Assembly: GCA_030268105.1 (NCBI GenBank)
Contig: BSDZ01000005.1
Location: 186,001-250,000, forward strand
DNA from: Volvox africanus
Taxonomy: Eukaryota > Chlorophyta > Chlorophyceae > Chlamydomonadales > Volvocaceae
Direction of reading: 5' to 3'
DNA: 64,000 nucleotides
Positions 34,998 to 46,323 of the stretch are shown here, piece by piece. A program made the position numbers and the translations under genes. Under the pieces are notes generated by a model. The model was not told where the DNA came from and ran no database searches. It worked only from the letters and a program-made list of their open reading frames with translations. Positions within the stretch are counted from its first letter, which is position 1. Each line of letters begins with the position of its first letter.

Positions 34998-37900
34998 GGA
35001 TTGTCGCAGCAAATATTTCCGCCGCTGCCAGCACATGTCCGCCAGCCTCGCCGGTGGGCCTGGCGCCACCGCTGCATCTCCAGCAGCGACCTGGGTCTCT
35101 AGCCCCCTCTTCTTCGGGTCAACCTGCCCGCGGCCGCCTCCTCCAAACAGGCCGGGGAGCCCTACGCACAACCCTTGCTGGAGTCAGCGTTAGCGTTGCT
35201 GCCGGCAGTAGCCTACGCAGCAGGGATCTCTACGGCAGTATCAGCAGCGGCAACTGCATGGACCCGAATGGTGGGGCGGGGGGGGGCTGCAGCAGCGGCG
35301 GCGCCATTGGCTGGTGTCCCCCTGGAGTGGTGACACAAGGTGGGCCCCGCAGACGGCGGGTTGCTTCCCCCGCGCCGTCACGCTCGTCCACCGCCAATGG
35401 TCAGGTAGGGCCGCCGCCGGCCCGTAAGCCCCACAAGGGCGGCGGCGGCGGGAAAGAGGGTGACAAGGTGGCAGCTGGGCACGGCTCCGCTGCCCCCGCG
35501 GCAGTGACGATGGCGCCATCGTCAGCGGCGCCTTTGACGGAGGCAGTTGGTACGGCGGCGGGCGGCGAGGGCGTCCACCTGGAGGAGCTGGATGAGGAGG
35601 CGGGTCAGCAGCTGGTGCGCGGGGGTTGGTGGGGAGGAGGGGAGCGCTGTGTGTGTGTTTGCGTGTAGATCAGGTGCGGAAGACGCTCGCAGCTGAAGGT
35701 CTGGTCGGTAATGGAAAGCGGAAGCTACGGCTAACAGCAGATGATAGCATCTTCCCTCTCTGTCTCCCACCACCACCACCACTGCTGTCACGTATTTCAA
35801 AGTGCCAGTAACGAAAAAGCGGATTTAATCCCCCCCTTCTTGCCGTACACGCCCCTGATGCCCCGCTTTTTCCGCCGTACCTCCAGGCGCCGTACATGGA
35901 TGCGGTTGTAAAGGTGTACTGCATGCACACTGAGCCCAACTACTCTCTGCCCTGGCAACGCAAACGGCAGTACAGTAGCTCCTCGTCTGGGTTTGTCGTA
36001 CGGTACAGCGGTCGGAACTGGCTGCTGACCAACGCCCACTCTGTGGACTATCACACCCAGGTGGATGCCGGGGCGTGCTGTTTGGGGGGGGTGAGGGGGG
36101 CGGTTAGTGATGAGAAGGGGAGGGGTAAATGGAAACGTGAGTAGCGGACGGCAGCTCACCGGAGCGCTCACCAGCCCATCTTCACTCCCTTTTCCCGACG
36201 TCGCTCCGAAACCCCATCTGCCGCCAAACCCGGACCTCCCCCCAGGTCAAGGTGAAGCGCCGAGGCGACGACCGCAAGTTCCTGGCGCGCGTCATCAGCG
36301 TGGGTGTTGACTGCGACATCGCCGCACTGGAGGTGGATGACCCGGAGTTCTGGGGCGCCGCACCAGCAGCTAACCAGGACGCCGGACCAGCAGCAGCAAC
36401 AGCAGGTAAGGGGACTACCAACCACCTCCAACGGTCTCCCGCCGAGACTCCTGCGTCCGCCGGCGGCCGGGCCTCCCACTGACTCAGCTCCTCCGAAACC
36501 ACCGCCTCCGCCGACCCCCTTCAGGCCCGGGTAACGGCGCTTCGTCAGCGGGGGGGACCGAGGGCTCCGCCGTTGGCGGGGAGGCGCGGGGTCCGCCGCC
36601 CGTGTTGGAGCTGGGACCTCTGCCTCGGCTGCAGGACGGCGTGGCGGTGGTTGGCTACCCAATTGGCGGAGACACCATCTCCGTGACTGCCGGGGTGGTG
36701 AGCCGCATTGAAGTCACCGACTACAGCCACGTGAGCGGGAGCTGCCGGGGTCATTCGGGAGAGGGCGAGGGGGGGTGGGAGGGGGGGACGGAGGTTGACA
36801 CGGGGACAATGGTGCCGATCTGCACCACTAAAAGGGGGGAGTAGACGGCACCACTGCCCTCGGGGGTGGATGGAGGGGGGGAGGGGGGCAGTGATGCGAT
36901 CACGATAGGGGCTGGTCTGGTTGGTTAAAGAGGTAGTTGAAGGCAGAGTAATGGAAGCAGCTTGAACTTCTCATATGTGGCTTGTCTGTCAGCCGCAAAC
37001 TATCAACCACCAACTGCTAACGCCCTGCTAACGGTCTTTCTCAGGGTTCCACGGATCTGTTGGCGATCCAAATCGACGCGGCCATCAACGGCGGGAACAG
37101 CGGGGGGCCGGTGTTCAACCGGGCGTGTCAGTGCGTGGGGATAGCGTTCCAGGTGGGGGGGGGGCTGTGTGTATGTGTATGTGCATGTGCATATATGTGT
37201 GTATGTGTATGTGTATGTGCATGTGCATATATGTGTGTATGTGTATGTGTATGTGCATGTGCATATATGTATGTATGTGTATGTGTATGTGCATGTGCAT
37301 ATATGTGTGTATGTGTATGTGTTGTCATCCTCCAACTCGTAAGTGATTCACCCCCCTCAGTGATTTGCCGCCGCCGCCGCATTTCGTCTCTTCACCTCTC
37401 CACACCGCGTTCCGCCAACTTAGGGTTTGTCCACCCGGGAGTTCCGTTCCCCGTCTCACCTGAGAGGGGGAGGGGGAGGGGGAGGGGAGGGGGAGGGGGA
37501 GGGGGAGGGGGCAGCTGCGTAGTACAGTGCGGTGCAACTGTTGGCTTATCTCACTCATCGCCAGTGTGAGGAACTTCGTGTATTTGTCGTACCTCTTCTC
37601 GCTCCTTTCTGCCCCGCCCTCATGTAAGCCGCCGTCCCCGCCTCCACCCATCAGGCGCTGGTGGGCAGTGACGTGGAGAACGTGGGCTACGTCATCCCCA
37701 CCCCCGTTGTGGCCCACTTCCTGGAAGACTACCTCAGATCAGGCACCTTCTCGGGCTTCCCCGCCCTCGGGCTGCAGTGGCAGCGGATGGAGAGCGATGC
37801 GCTGCGCCGAGCGTACGGCATGAGCCCGGGTCAGAAGGGTGTGTTGGTGAGGTCAGTGAACCCCACATCAACCGCAGGCCAGCTGCTGCAGCCGGATGAC

Positions 37901-40362
37901 GTACTGCTGTCGTTCGACGGAACTCCGATCTCCAACGACGGTACGGTGCCTTTCCGTACGGGAGAGCGCATCGCGTTTTCGTACCTCATCACGAGCAAGT
38001 TCGTGGGAGACACGGCTCGACTGGACGTGTTGCGGGGCGGCCACAAAAAGGAGCTGACGGTGACGTGAGTGAGGAAGGGGCGGATGGGGGCTGAGGGCTA
38101 GGGTTCTTCCGGGGATGCGAAGACAAGAGGACGTGTGTGTGTGTGTGTATGTACGACTGTATGCATTGTGTAAGTTCGTCTCCCCGGCTCTTCACTGGCC
38201 AGGAGTGGGAGCGGGCATCGGATCGGGTGGGGATACAGGGGTATGGGTAGGGGCCTGTGAAGAGCAACAGAGTCGGGGGTTGTGGCGGGAACCCTGTATC
38301 TGCGGCTGAAGGCGGGGGGCGCACAGAACGACACGGAGCAGGGGAATGGGGGGCAGTGCGCTTTCGTGCGGCTTCAGCGGAACGAACAGCCGCCCAGCCG
38401 CCCAGCCAGCAGCAGCAGTCCCTCTGCTCTCCTGATTATCGTTTTTCATCACCTTGACCCCCGAACCCTACCAATCCGTACGACAGGCTGTCCAAACCCA
38501 CCGCGTTGGTTCCCCCCCACCTAAGCAACCGGGACCCGCCGTACTTGATCGTGGGAGGCTTGGTGTTCACCACGGCGAGCGAACCGTACCTACAGTCGGA
38601 ATACGGCAGTGATTACGGCAGCGACGCGCCGGTCAAACTTCTTGACCGGTTGTACCACGGGTTTCCGAAGACCGCGGACGAGGAGGTGGTGGTTCTTTCT
38701 CAGGTCGGTAGTGGAGGGGAGACAAGCTGCCGGTCAGCGGGCAGCGACTGTGAGAACTGCTTTTCCGTACCTCACCTTGGCGGCCCTCGGTGCGGTTTCC
38801 CTGACCGGCATCCACATGTGCGGAGCGGCGATCCCAAGCGCTTCCCCTCTTTCCCCCCAATCCCTCACCGCAGGTGCTCGCGTGCGACGCCACGCTGGGC
38901 TATGAGGAGGTTTACAACGTCCAACTGCTTCGGTTTAACGGTGAACCGGTCAGCAACTTGGCGCAAGTGGCGAGGAGTGTACGACAGGCGCTACAGAAAG
39001 AGCAGGCGGCGGAGGCGGCGGGTGGTGCAGGTGGCTTTCTTCGTTTCGATCTGGACTACAACGAGGTGGTTGTGGTGGAAGCGCGGGGTAAGGCGGAAGG
39101 GGGGGGGGCGTTGAGTGAAACGAATACTGAATGCTGATACTGAAGAAACGAGGAGTAACCACCGTGACGGTGGAGGATGATGAGGCCGACGTCGTCCAAA
39201 GTCAGGAAAGTGGAAACTAGGAGCTGTGATGTTAACTGACTAAGTAGTCGCCGAGGCCGCGAATTTATAAAGGAGTAGAAAGAACCGAGCTGAGTGCGGT
39301 TCCACGCGAACCCATTCATCTGGGTTGGGGGACAGCGGCGGCGGTAGCAGCCGCAAAGGGCAAGGGCGTGCACATGCGAGAGGGAGAAGAAGAATGAGCG
39401 CAAAGGAAAAGAGACGCGAGAGGAGAAGTCCCAGGCAGTTAGAGCAAGGCTAAGAAACCGTGCACCCTAGGAAAACTGTGCCGCTGTATTTAGCCGTAAC
39501 CAAGGAGGCAGTGAAGGAATAGCCAGGACGTAATGAATAGATTTGGAAAAAAGGATGGGAGGACTTAAATGTCGGGGAACGGAAAGTACGGCATGGGCAT
39601 GCGGGAATGAGAGAAAAACCTGGAAGGGTGTTGTACGGCGCAGTAGAAAGCGGGCGCAGACTAAGACGCGCGGTGAGGGGCAGTACGTAACAAGAAGGAT
39701 GAAGAGAGGATGGCAGAGGGAAAAAGAACGAGGGGAAGGGAACGGTCCCACCAACCCTTCGCGCTTGTGACGAGAGCTGGCGGGTTAAGTCGCGTGACGC
39801 CGGGGGCGACGACGCCCAAATAGGACACGGAACTGCGTTGTTGTTGCCGATCTGTATCCCCATCCCGCTGCGCTGTCACCGCCGCAGCTCAGGGCGCCCA
39901 GCTTTGCGCTCCACGCTCATGTGCTCACCCGCGTACGTCATCCATTTTCAAGTCGTTCCTGTTTAAGCCTTAGCGTTTCTTCGCCTTTCGATTGCTTCCC
40001 TTTCTTTGCTCTGACCCTGTTGTTGTTATTGAGTTCCAGCAATGAATGTCCGTACGTCGGGTATCTGAGGATTATCGGCGGATATCGGGGTTCGGTGTGT
40101 CGTTTGACACCCGCCCACGCACATACACACACGAGACTGCCGGGAATTCCTTTTGAAACCACCCGGCCTCACCACGTACTCCCCGGCCCCATCAGATGTG
40201 CTGAAGATGACTCCCGAGGTCATGAGGGCTCACTCCATTCCGTGCGACATGTCGCCCGACCTGCGGGCGGCACTCGCTGCCTCGGAAGAGAACGTCGGCG
40301 TTGGCGTTAGCGTCTCCTCCGCATCCGGGCTGCTTGCGGTCGGGGACGGGGGACGAGCTTGA
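34998..40362 (+). CDS. Deg/HtrA serine protease, DEG9 type
   Basis: Exons: 34998-35614, 35887-36060, 36246-36405, 36525-36730, 37045-37152, 37655-38064, 38487-38703, 38874-39087, 40196-40362. Phases agree; 670 aa from the first in-frame ATG at 35258, although an upstream exon may add more. The trypsin-like catalytic triad is complete: His in LLTNAHSVD, Asp in DCDIAAL, Ser in [12 protein letters not shown] domain follows the protease domain ([20 protein letters not shown]), then a second PDZ-like segment ([25 protein letters not shown]). The end [19 protein letters not shown] matches the C-terminus typical of plant DEG9-type proteases. These are ATP-independent proteases for damaged or regulatory proteins. 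DEG9 of Arabidopsis is nuclear, but the location here is not evident from sequence. Introns contain a 36-bp minisatellite, a G-rich tract and a composite mobile repeat. Confidence 0.9.
37165..37326. repeat. Minisatellite, 36-bp period, in DEG9 intron 5
   Basis: GT/AT-rich units built from GTATGTGTATGTGCATGTGC. The marker GCATATATG recurs at 37189, 37225, 37261 and 37297, exactly 36 bases apart. It starts about 10 bases after the 5' splice site at 37153. Confidence 0.85.
37463..37511. repeat. G-rich GGGGGA tract in DEG9 intron 5
   Basis: About 50 bases of GGGGGA and GGGGA units on the plus strand, able to form G-quadruplexes. It is the short counterpart of the 490-base tract at 41913. Confidence 0.8.
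39105..39292 (+). repeat. Dispersed element copy C, in DEG9 intron 8
   Basis: Nearly identical to the first 190 bases of the copy at 30637-30958. It is sense relative to the gene and starts, after a G-run, about 17 bases from the 5' splice site at 39088. It is truncated at its other end. Confidence 0.85.
39320..39720 (+). repeat. Second dispersed repeat, copy 1, in DEG9 intron 8
   Basis: Shares long near-identical stretches with 51925-52330: GACAGCGGCGGCGGTAGCAG, GAGAGGAGAAGTCCCAGGCA, CTGTATTTAGCCGTAACCAA, GGAACGGAAAGTACGGCATG. Minus-strand open frames over both copies look alike because the repeat is shared. They do not show a known domain. Confidence 0.85.
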
Positions 40363-41570
40363 GGAGGAGGAGACGCCCTCTTCCCCCGTGAACCTTATCC
40401 CACCCTGCCTCCCCTCATCTGGGCCCACACTTCGTCGCATCGCGCGTGCACCTCCCATTGCCCCCAACTGTTGTCCTGTGAAACCGGCAGCTGGCATTTG
40501 AATGTGATCTACAGTGGGGCGGGGGGGCGGCGGGAATGCAGCCGAAGTTTTGACGAGCTAGTCCTTCTCTGCCGGCGACTGGGCGCCTGCATTCCTTTTA
40601 CCCGTTTTGTGGCACGGCCGGGTAGCTGGGATGACCTGAGCTTCCAGCAGTGTTAGTATTTATGTATGTGCGGTTCTCCCTGTCTCACCACCACCCGATT
40701 TCGATCCTTCACACAGCGAGGGGATTAGGGACCGGGGTAGGGGGAGGAGCCACGCGGGCGGTCTACACGACAGCACTGCTCGTGATTGCATGGCTCGGTG
40801 GCTTCGATAAGAGCTGTCAACGTTTTGCGCACGAGGAACGTCAATGCGGGGGAGGGGTGGGCTGCCGAGGCAGTTCATACACAGTTAGGCCTGGTGCCCG
40901 ACACAGTGGGGGGGCCGCTTTCCTGTTTCGGGTCTGTTTGTGGATGCCCCTGCGTTCGGATCCTCCGGCCAGCAGCAGGTGTGAGGTGTGATGTAACAAT
41001 CGGCCAGCTGCAGCAGTGGCGGCGCTTACAGCCCAGAGCGGTGTGTGTATTGGACCAAAGAGGGGGAGCAGTGCTAGGGGCAGTGTTTGTGCAGCTCCTG
41101 CTGACTGCCCCTCAGTTGAGGGGCGATGCAATAGTGGGCACCCCACCCCCTGGTCGGTGAATCGATAGACACACACACACACACACACACACACGTCCCC
41201 TACCACCAGCACCACCGTCGTCTAAAGATCAGTTGGGTTCCCCGGTTCAGGCGGAGTGGGAGACTGCATGAATAATGAATCCCCTGCACCCCGACCCCTG
41301 CTACGCCCTGTGGCGACTTGATGATCGCTGATATCAAATTGGATGTAACGAGGTCGCTGTACGTAACGAGGTGGCCACATTGCTCTGGGCATGGCTGCCC
41401 TCCCCATCTTCGAAATCCTCTCTGTCCGCAGGAATATGAGTTTTAGGAGGCCTCTTCATCAGACCTGGTAGCAGCAGCACGCGCTAAAAGACGTTCCGCC
41501 GACTCGGGAAGAGATTCGAGTTCCCCCGTCCCCCCCCCTGGGTGCGGCACCGGGCTACATCTGAGCTCCG
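40363..41570. other. Intergenic region between convergent genes
   Basis: Holds the 3' flanks of the DEG9-type gene (plus) and BCP1 (minus). A (CA)n run lies at about 41170-41194. Frames at 40650-41160 show no recognisable domain. I see no gene. Confidence 0.4.
40992..40996 (+). terminator. Candidate TGTAA polyadenylation signal of the DEG9-type gene
   Basis: TGTAA about 630 nt after the stop at 40362. It is the first I noticed downstream. Confidence 0.3.
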
Positions 41571-44500
41571 CTATCGGTGCCCCTTCCTTGCCCCTTCCCT
41601 GCCGCCTGTACCCGCCCCTTTGCTCTCTTGAGTCTCTTTGCCCTTCCCGCCCGCCCCTGGAGCGCGCTTTCCGAATGCTCCCGCCACCGCCTTCCGCTCC
41701 CCGCCCGCTGCCGCCGCCACCTTCCCTCCTGCCGCCACAGCGGTGGCCCCTCCGTCCGCCATCATGTTTCCCACCACCAGGTCCATCATCTCCCTGGCCT
41801 CCCTCACCCTCCCCGCCTCCACACACATGACCGCCCGCAGGGGTCTGAGGTCCCCCTTAGCCAGCGGGCGGCCCTCCACCGAGAAGGTGAAGCTCCACGA
41901 ACACACCTGATAGGGGGAGGGGAGGGGAGGGGAGGGGGAGGGGAGGGGAGGGGAGGGGAGGGGAGGGGGAGGGGAGGGGAGGAGGAGGGGAGGGGAGGGG
42001 GAGGGGAGGGGAGGGGAGGGGAGGGGAGGGGAGGGGGAGGGGAGGGGGAGGGGAGGGGGAGGGGAGGGGGAGGGGAGGGGGAGGGGAGGGGGAGGGGAGG
42101 GGGAGGGGAGGGGGAGGGGAGGGGGAGGGGAGGGGGGGGGGAGGGGAGGGGAGGGGAGGGGGAGGGGGAGGGGAGGGGGAGGGGAGGGGAGGGGAGGGGA
42201 GGGGAGGGGAGGGGAGGGGAGGGGAGGGGAGGGGAGGGGAGGGGAGGGGAGGGGAGGGGAGGGGAGGGGAGGGGAGGGGAGGGGAGGGGAGGGGAGGGGA
42301 GGGGAGGGGAGGGGAGGGGAGGGGAGGGGAGGGGAGGGGAGGGGAGGGGAGGGGAGGGGAGGGGGAGGGGAGGGGAGGGGAGGGGGAGGGGAGGGGGAGG
42401 GGAACAGCTGCGTTTGAATCGGGTTCCCAGTCGGTGTGTGTGTGTCTGTGAGTCTCAGCAATGTATGGTGTGGGCAGATGGGAGTGGTCGAGTGGAGTCG
42501 TGAAGGTGAGGTGAGGTGAAGATGGTGGCTGTAAGAAGGGGAGATCTCCGGCCAGTCGAACTGCTCTGTGAGCCCTATTACGAATATGATATGTGGTGTA
42601 CGAGATACACTCGCGCAGATGCACATACACACGGCGTCACCTGGTGCAGGTACTCGTCCTCGGGCCTTACATACACAATAAGAGCATCCTGAGGTGGGAT
42701 CGGCGGGGGGAAGGAGGAAAGGAGGTTCTGTGGCCAAGGCCGGGGACTTGACTTGTAGGGGAAGGTGAACCTCTGGGTGACCTTGTGAGAAGCCAGCTAT
42801 CGATACACATGCGCACATGTGGGTGACCTGAAGCCAAAAAATGGATCTATACCTGCGCCGTAAAGTTCACACACACACAGATGGCGACCCCCCTGGAGCC
42901 CGTACCTCGCCCTCGTCGCCCTTCTTTCCGCGCAGCGAGGAGTCCCTCGGGGGGCCGGGGGCCGCACCCGACCCCCCCGCCGCCTGCCCGTCCTCACCGC
43001 CCTGTGTTAGGACGAGGGCGATCAGCCCAACCGGTGAGTGCGGAGTGTGACAGGGGGATGAATCGGTTGCCAGGTGAGGGGCACTATTTCCTCCTTCCAC
43101 ACACGAACCCTAAAACCCTAAATCCCACACACGGATCCACGATGTGTGTGTTTTCACACACGAAATCCTCGTACCTCTCGTCCGCTGGTTTGTGCGCAAT
43201 GTGACCACTCATGGGCGCATGCACTGCGGGACTGCCTGGTGGCGGCTACGGACTAATCACATAAGCGCGCCCAGGGGCGGAACTCGCTCGAGAATGACAC
43301 TGCCCGCCCATCTTTGCCCGCCGTACCTCCGCCTGCTCGTCCTGCGGGTCGGTGTACACTCGGGTGACGTGGAGAAACCGCTGAAACGCGAACTCCTCCC
43401 GCTCCTCCTGGAGGGAGGGGTGAGGAGTGGACAGGCGGCGGCAGCAGGATGAGGATTATGGCCATCCGGAAATCCAGGCTATCGCGGGATTCCTCTGGAT
43501 CCGGATCCCGGACTCGTACAGCGGGGAGGGGGGCAGGGTAGCAACCACCAGTGTGATTCCCATGCACAGAACCTACATGCTGGCAAACATTAGCGAATGT
43601 ATCACCCCTCCTGGGTCATGACCTCATAGGGCCCTCCTGGACCTCTTGAGGGATATCCCTGCCGGCCCCCAGACGCCCCCAGGAACACACCTGCGGGTAG
43701 TCCTCGTCGTTCGCAGCACCGTCAACCTCCTGGGGCATGAATTGCCGGGAAAGACACGAGGTGGGGAGGTGGGGAACAGCAAAACACACGGACATGCCAG
43801 TGTGGAGATGCCGGGCTGCGACTTCCGCCCCGCCCCCCCCCCCCCAGACAACCGTTGTTGATGGTGGGAGGCCAAACCGCAGCGGAGTGTCGGACACGTT
43901 ACGTTTTGCAACTCAGTCTGGCAACCCGATCTATCGGTTTCGGAGCTCTACTGCTTTCCAGACCGCGTTGCGGAGCTCGAGAGATGATCTTCTGATCACC
44001 GCCACTCCCTTTTCCTCCCTTTCTCTCCTTTTCCCGTCCTTCCCGAACACGAACTGTTCATCCGCACCTCCATCAGCATCTGCATCAGTGGCGGTGCCAG
44101 CTGCGGGGGGCAGTTGATGAGGCGCTCCGAGACCAACAACCCAGTGCCTGGTCCGGAGAAGGCCTGCGGAGCGATCGGCGGGTGTTCCGGGTTGGGGTTG
44201 GGGCCTTATGTCTGCTCCATGTTGGCGGAAGTTCTCCCCTCACCCAGCCGCCCTTCATCCCACTTCCCCCTCCCCATACGCCCCCGGCCAGAAAGCAACT
44301 TGACTCAGAAACCTCTGGAGGCCGATGCAGTAACCACAACATCAAGACACACGCTCACGCTCACACACATACCACATGAAGCAATTTTTTCCTTTTTGCT
44401 CTCTTGCTGCATTTCTCAGCTAAAACCCTTCAGCCAGTGATACCGTAGACCCATGTCCATCACCCCATCCCATCCTACCTCCTCTGCTCACATCTCCCTA

Positions 44501-45561
44501 CCTTGCAGAGTTTCTCCCGCGTGGCCGGGTCCGGGCAACGGGCAGTCAGGTACTCCCTCAGCTGGGTGAGCCAGACGCTGCCGGCAGCGGTTCCACGACA
44601 AGTATTGAAAGCGGTCAGTACGGCAAAGGGGTCGTCCTCCTCCGCGGACTTGACCACCGTGCCCACAGCCGTCTGGAGGCGGGGACCGGGGGTGAGGGGG
44701 CAAGTGGAGCACGCGGGGCAGAGAGGACGGAGCGAGCGTTATGTGGAGCGAGCGTTCGGCCACCAAACCACACCGCGCGAGACACGTGTAGGTGCGTGCG
44801 AGGGCGGGTTTGGGAAGACGAAGAAAGAGAATCTGGTACTGGGGTAAGTGGGGAAACGATGTGTCTGGGTCGCGAGTGGATACCGCAATCAGATCGTGAT
44901 CGGTTCCAATCGCATCGTGTCATCACGGAGGCGTGAACACAAAAGCTTCAGCCTAACCTGCAAGACTCAAACTAATCACGGTCAGACTTAGTCTCCAGAC
45001 TATCAGTTTCCGAATTTGAAATTCTGAGAAAGGCAGTTCCCTAGGCGGGTATTCTTCCTGCTGCCACCGATGTCGATGCGGCCGCAACCGCCACCATCAG
45101 CTGCTCGCGTCAACACCCTTTCCCTGCCTGCACGGAGGATGTCGATGTATGGCGCCAACCTGCTTAATGATGGCATCAACAAGCCCGCTGCAATCGTATT
45201 GCTGGCCGTCCAGGTAGGTATTAAGAAGCGCTCTGAGTCCCAGGAAGTCCCGCTCTTGAGGGTCGAAAAACTCAAAGTTCACATTGACTTCCTTGTATGC
45301 TTCACCGTCCTCGTCATCCTCCGACTCCGCCTCGCTAGGCGAGGCTTCGGGGGAGGTATCGTCATCGCTGTCGCTGTCGACGGAGTCACCTTCACTGCTT
45401 TCCTCGGCCTTATCGCTGTGGCTTTCATCACTACTTTTTCCAGTAGATTTGTCGTATCCATCGCTAGCACTTTTGGAGTTGTCGTCTTCTTCGGCACCGT
45501 CGCTCGGCTGCTCCTCCTCCTCCTCCCGTTTTAATTGTGCTTCGGCTTTTCGCTTTGGCAT
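41571..45561 (-). CDS. BCP1: BCCIP/BCP1 family protein
   Basis: Eight minus-strand exons: 45561-45160, 44672-44502, 44163-44068, 43729-43691, 43407-43327, 43001-42906, 42688-42641, 41906-41571. Every junction is phase 0, 422 aa. The N-terminus is Lys-rich then strongly acidic (Ser/Asp/Glu, residues about 13-90), as in the family. The conserved fold begins VNVNFEFFDP and continues LRALLNTYLDG, CSGLVDAIIKQ, GTVVKSAEEDDPFAVLTAFN, LLVSERLINCPPQLAPPL, FAFQRFLHVTRVY, EDEYLHQ and FSVEGRPLAKGDLRPLRAVM. BCCIP/BCP1 proteins act in the nucleus in ribosome biogenesis (chaperone and export of a 60S component) and, in animals, with BRCA2 and p21. Exon 4 is only 13 codons (EVDGAANDEDYPQ). The C-terminus is a low-complexity Ala/Gly/Lys tail. 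Intron 7 is dominated by a GGGGA tract. Confidence 0.88.
41913..42403. repeat. 490-bp GGGGA repeat in BCP1 intron 7
   Basis: Almost pure GGGGA with scattered GGGGGA units on the plus strand. BCP1 is transcribed from the other strand, so its pre-mRNA carries (CCCCT)n, a polypyrimidine tract of about 490 nt that ends six bases before the exon 8 acceptor (exon starts at 41906). The G-rich DNA strand can form many G-quadruplexes. Long spurious open frames (Gly-Glu-Arg and Pro-Ser-Leu repeats) cross it on both strands. Confidence 0.97.
43096..43118 (+). repeat. Short telomere-like interstitial sequence
   Basis: CCCTAAAACCCTAAA, about two units related to the TTTTAGGG telomere repeat of Chlamydomonadales (reverse complement). 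It lies in BCP1 intron 5. Confidence 0.4.
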
Positions 45562-46323
45562 CTGGCTCTTTTCAGCCTAAACAAATTTGTAAAGCGAGCG
45601 CTGTATAAAATTCCGGCACCAAAACTTGGCGGCCGCAAATGTTACAATGGGCAGATTTAAGGGCGAGCTTTGAATATATACGAAGCAATATTGCATTGTC
45701 TGGATTCGTTGGGTTGTAGATAGCGGAGCCCTCGTAGTGGACGTGCAGAGCCTTCGTACTAACGACTTTCATTCCAATCAGACTAATCAGAGTACCAATC
45801 GAAGGGACAATCATTCGTCTCCTTGCAATGCTACAGCTTCAAAGTCTATCTTTACTTCAGTGAAACGTCATGTCACATACCATTATTGCCTTATGTGTGG
45901 CACTGAACATAATAAATGTACACCCTATCAGCACGCCCGTCCCTTTTGCTAACCGCTCCAGGATCTAATTCAGGGACTTCCAGGTCTGTTAATAAAAATG
46001 ATGTCACCGCAGCTCATATTTGATGCTCCAAAAACTGGTTACCGTTCGCACATCGGCCATCCCATATCCCTCAGCTACACACTAGCATACGGAGACGTAC
46101 CATCTTGAGTCGTCTGCATCTGCCACAGTCCCTGCAGCGCCGTCTCCTGTACTGCAGCCCGTACGGCTGCTGCTGCTGCTGCAGCCGCACAACAGCAGCG
46201 GCGGTAGTGCCTCCATCCACTGCTTCATCCCGACTGCCGCACAGCTCTTCCGTCAGGCCGTGTCCCACCCCTAAGCCAAGGGAGACGAAGCCCATCATCA
46301 CATCATCAGCATCGCCTTCGTAC
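45562..46323. other. Shared upstream region of BCP1 and the helical-repeat gene
   Basis: A 762-bp divergent interval, so a bidirectional promoter is possible. TATAAAA at about 45603 is oriented for the plus-strand gene. The plus frame is already open from 46105, so coding exon 1 could start earlier through an upstream exon. Confidence 0.35.

Noticed and set aside
39450..39863. Minus-strand frames at 39450-39863 and 52037-52273 with similar translations
   Set aside because: Similarity comes from the shared repeat DNA. Indels break the frame between copies and no known protein domain appears.
41571..42818. Very long open frames (415 and 308 codons) on both strands across the GGGGA tract
   Set aside because: They are pure translations of a simple repeat (Pro-Ser-Leu or Gly-Glu-Arg). 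Only 41571-41906 on the minus strand is a real exon.
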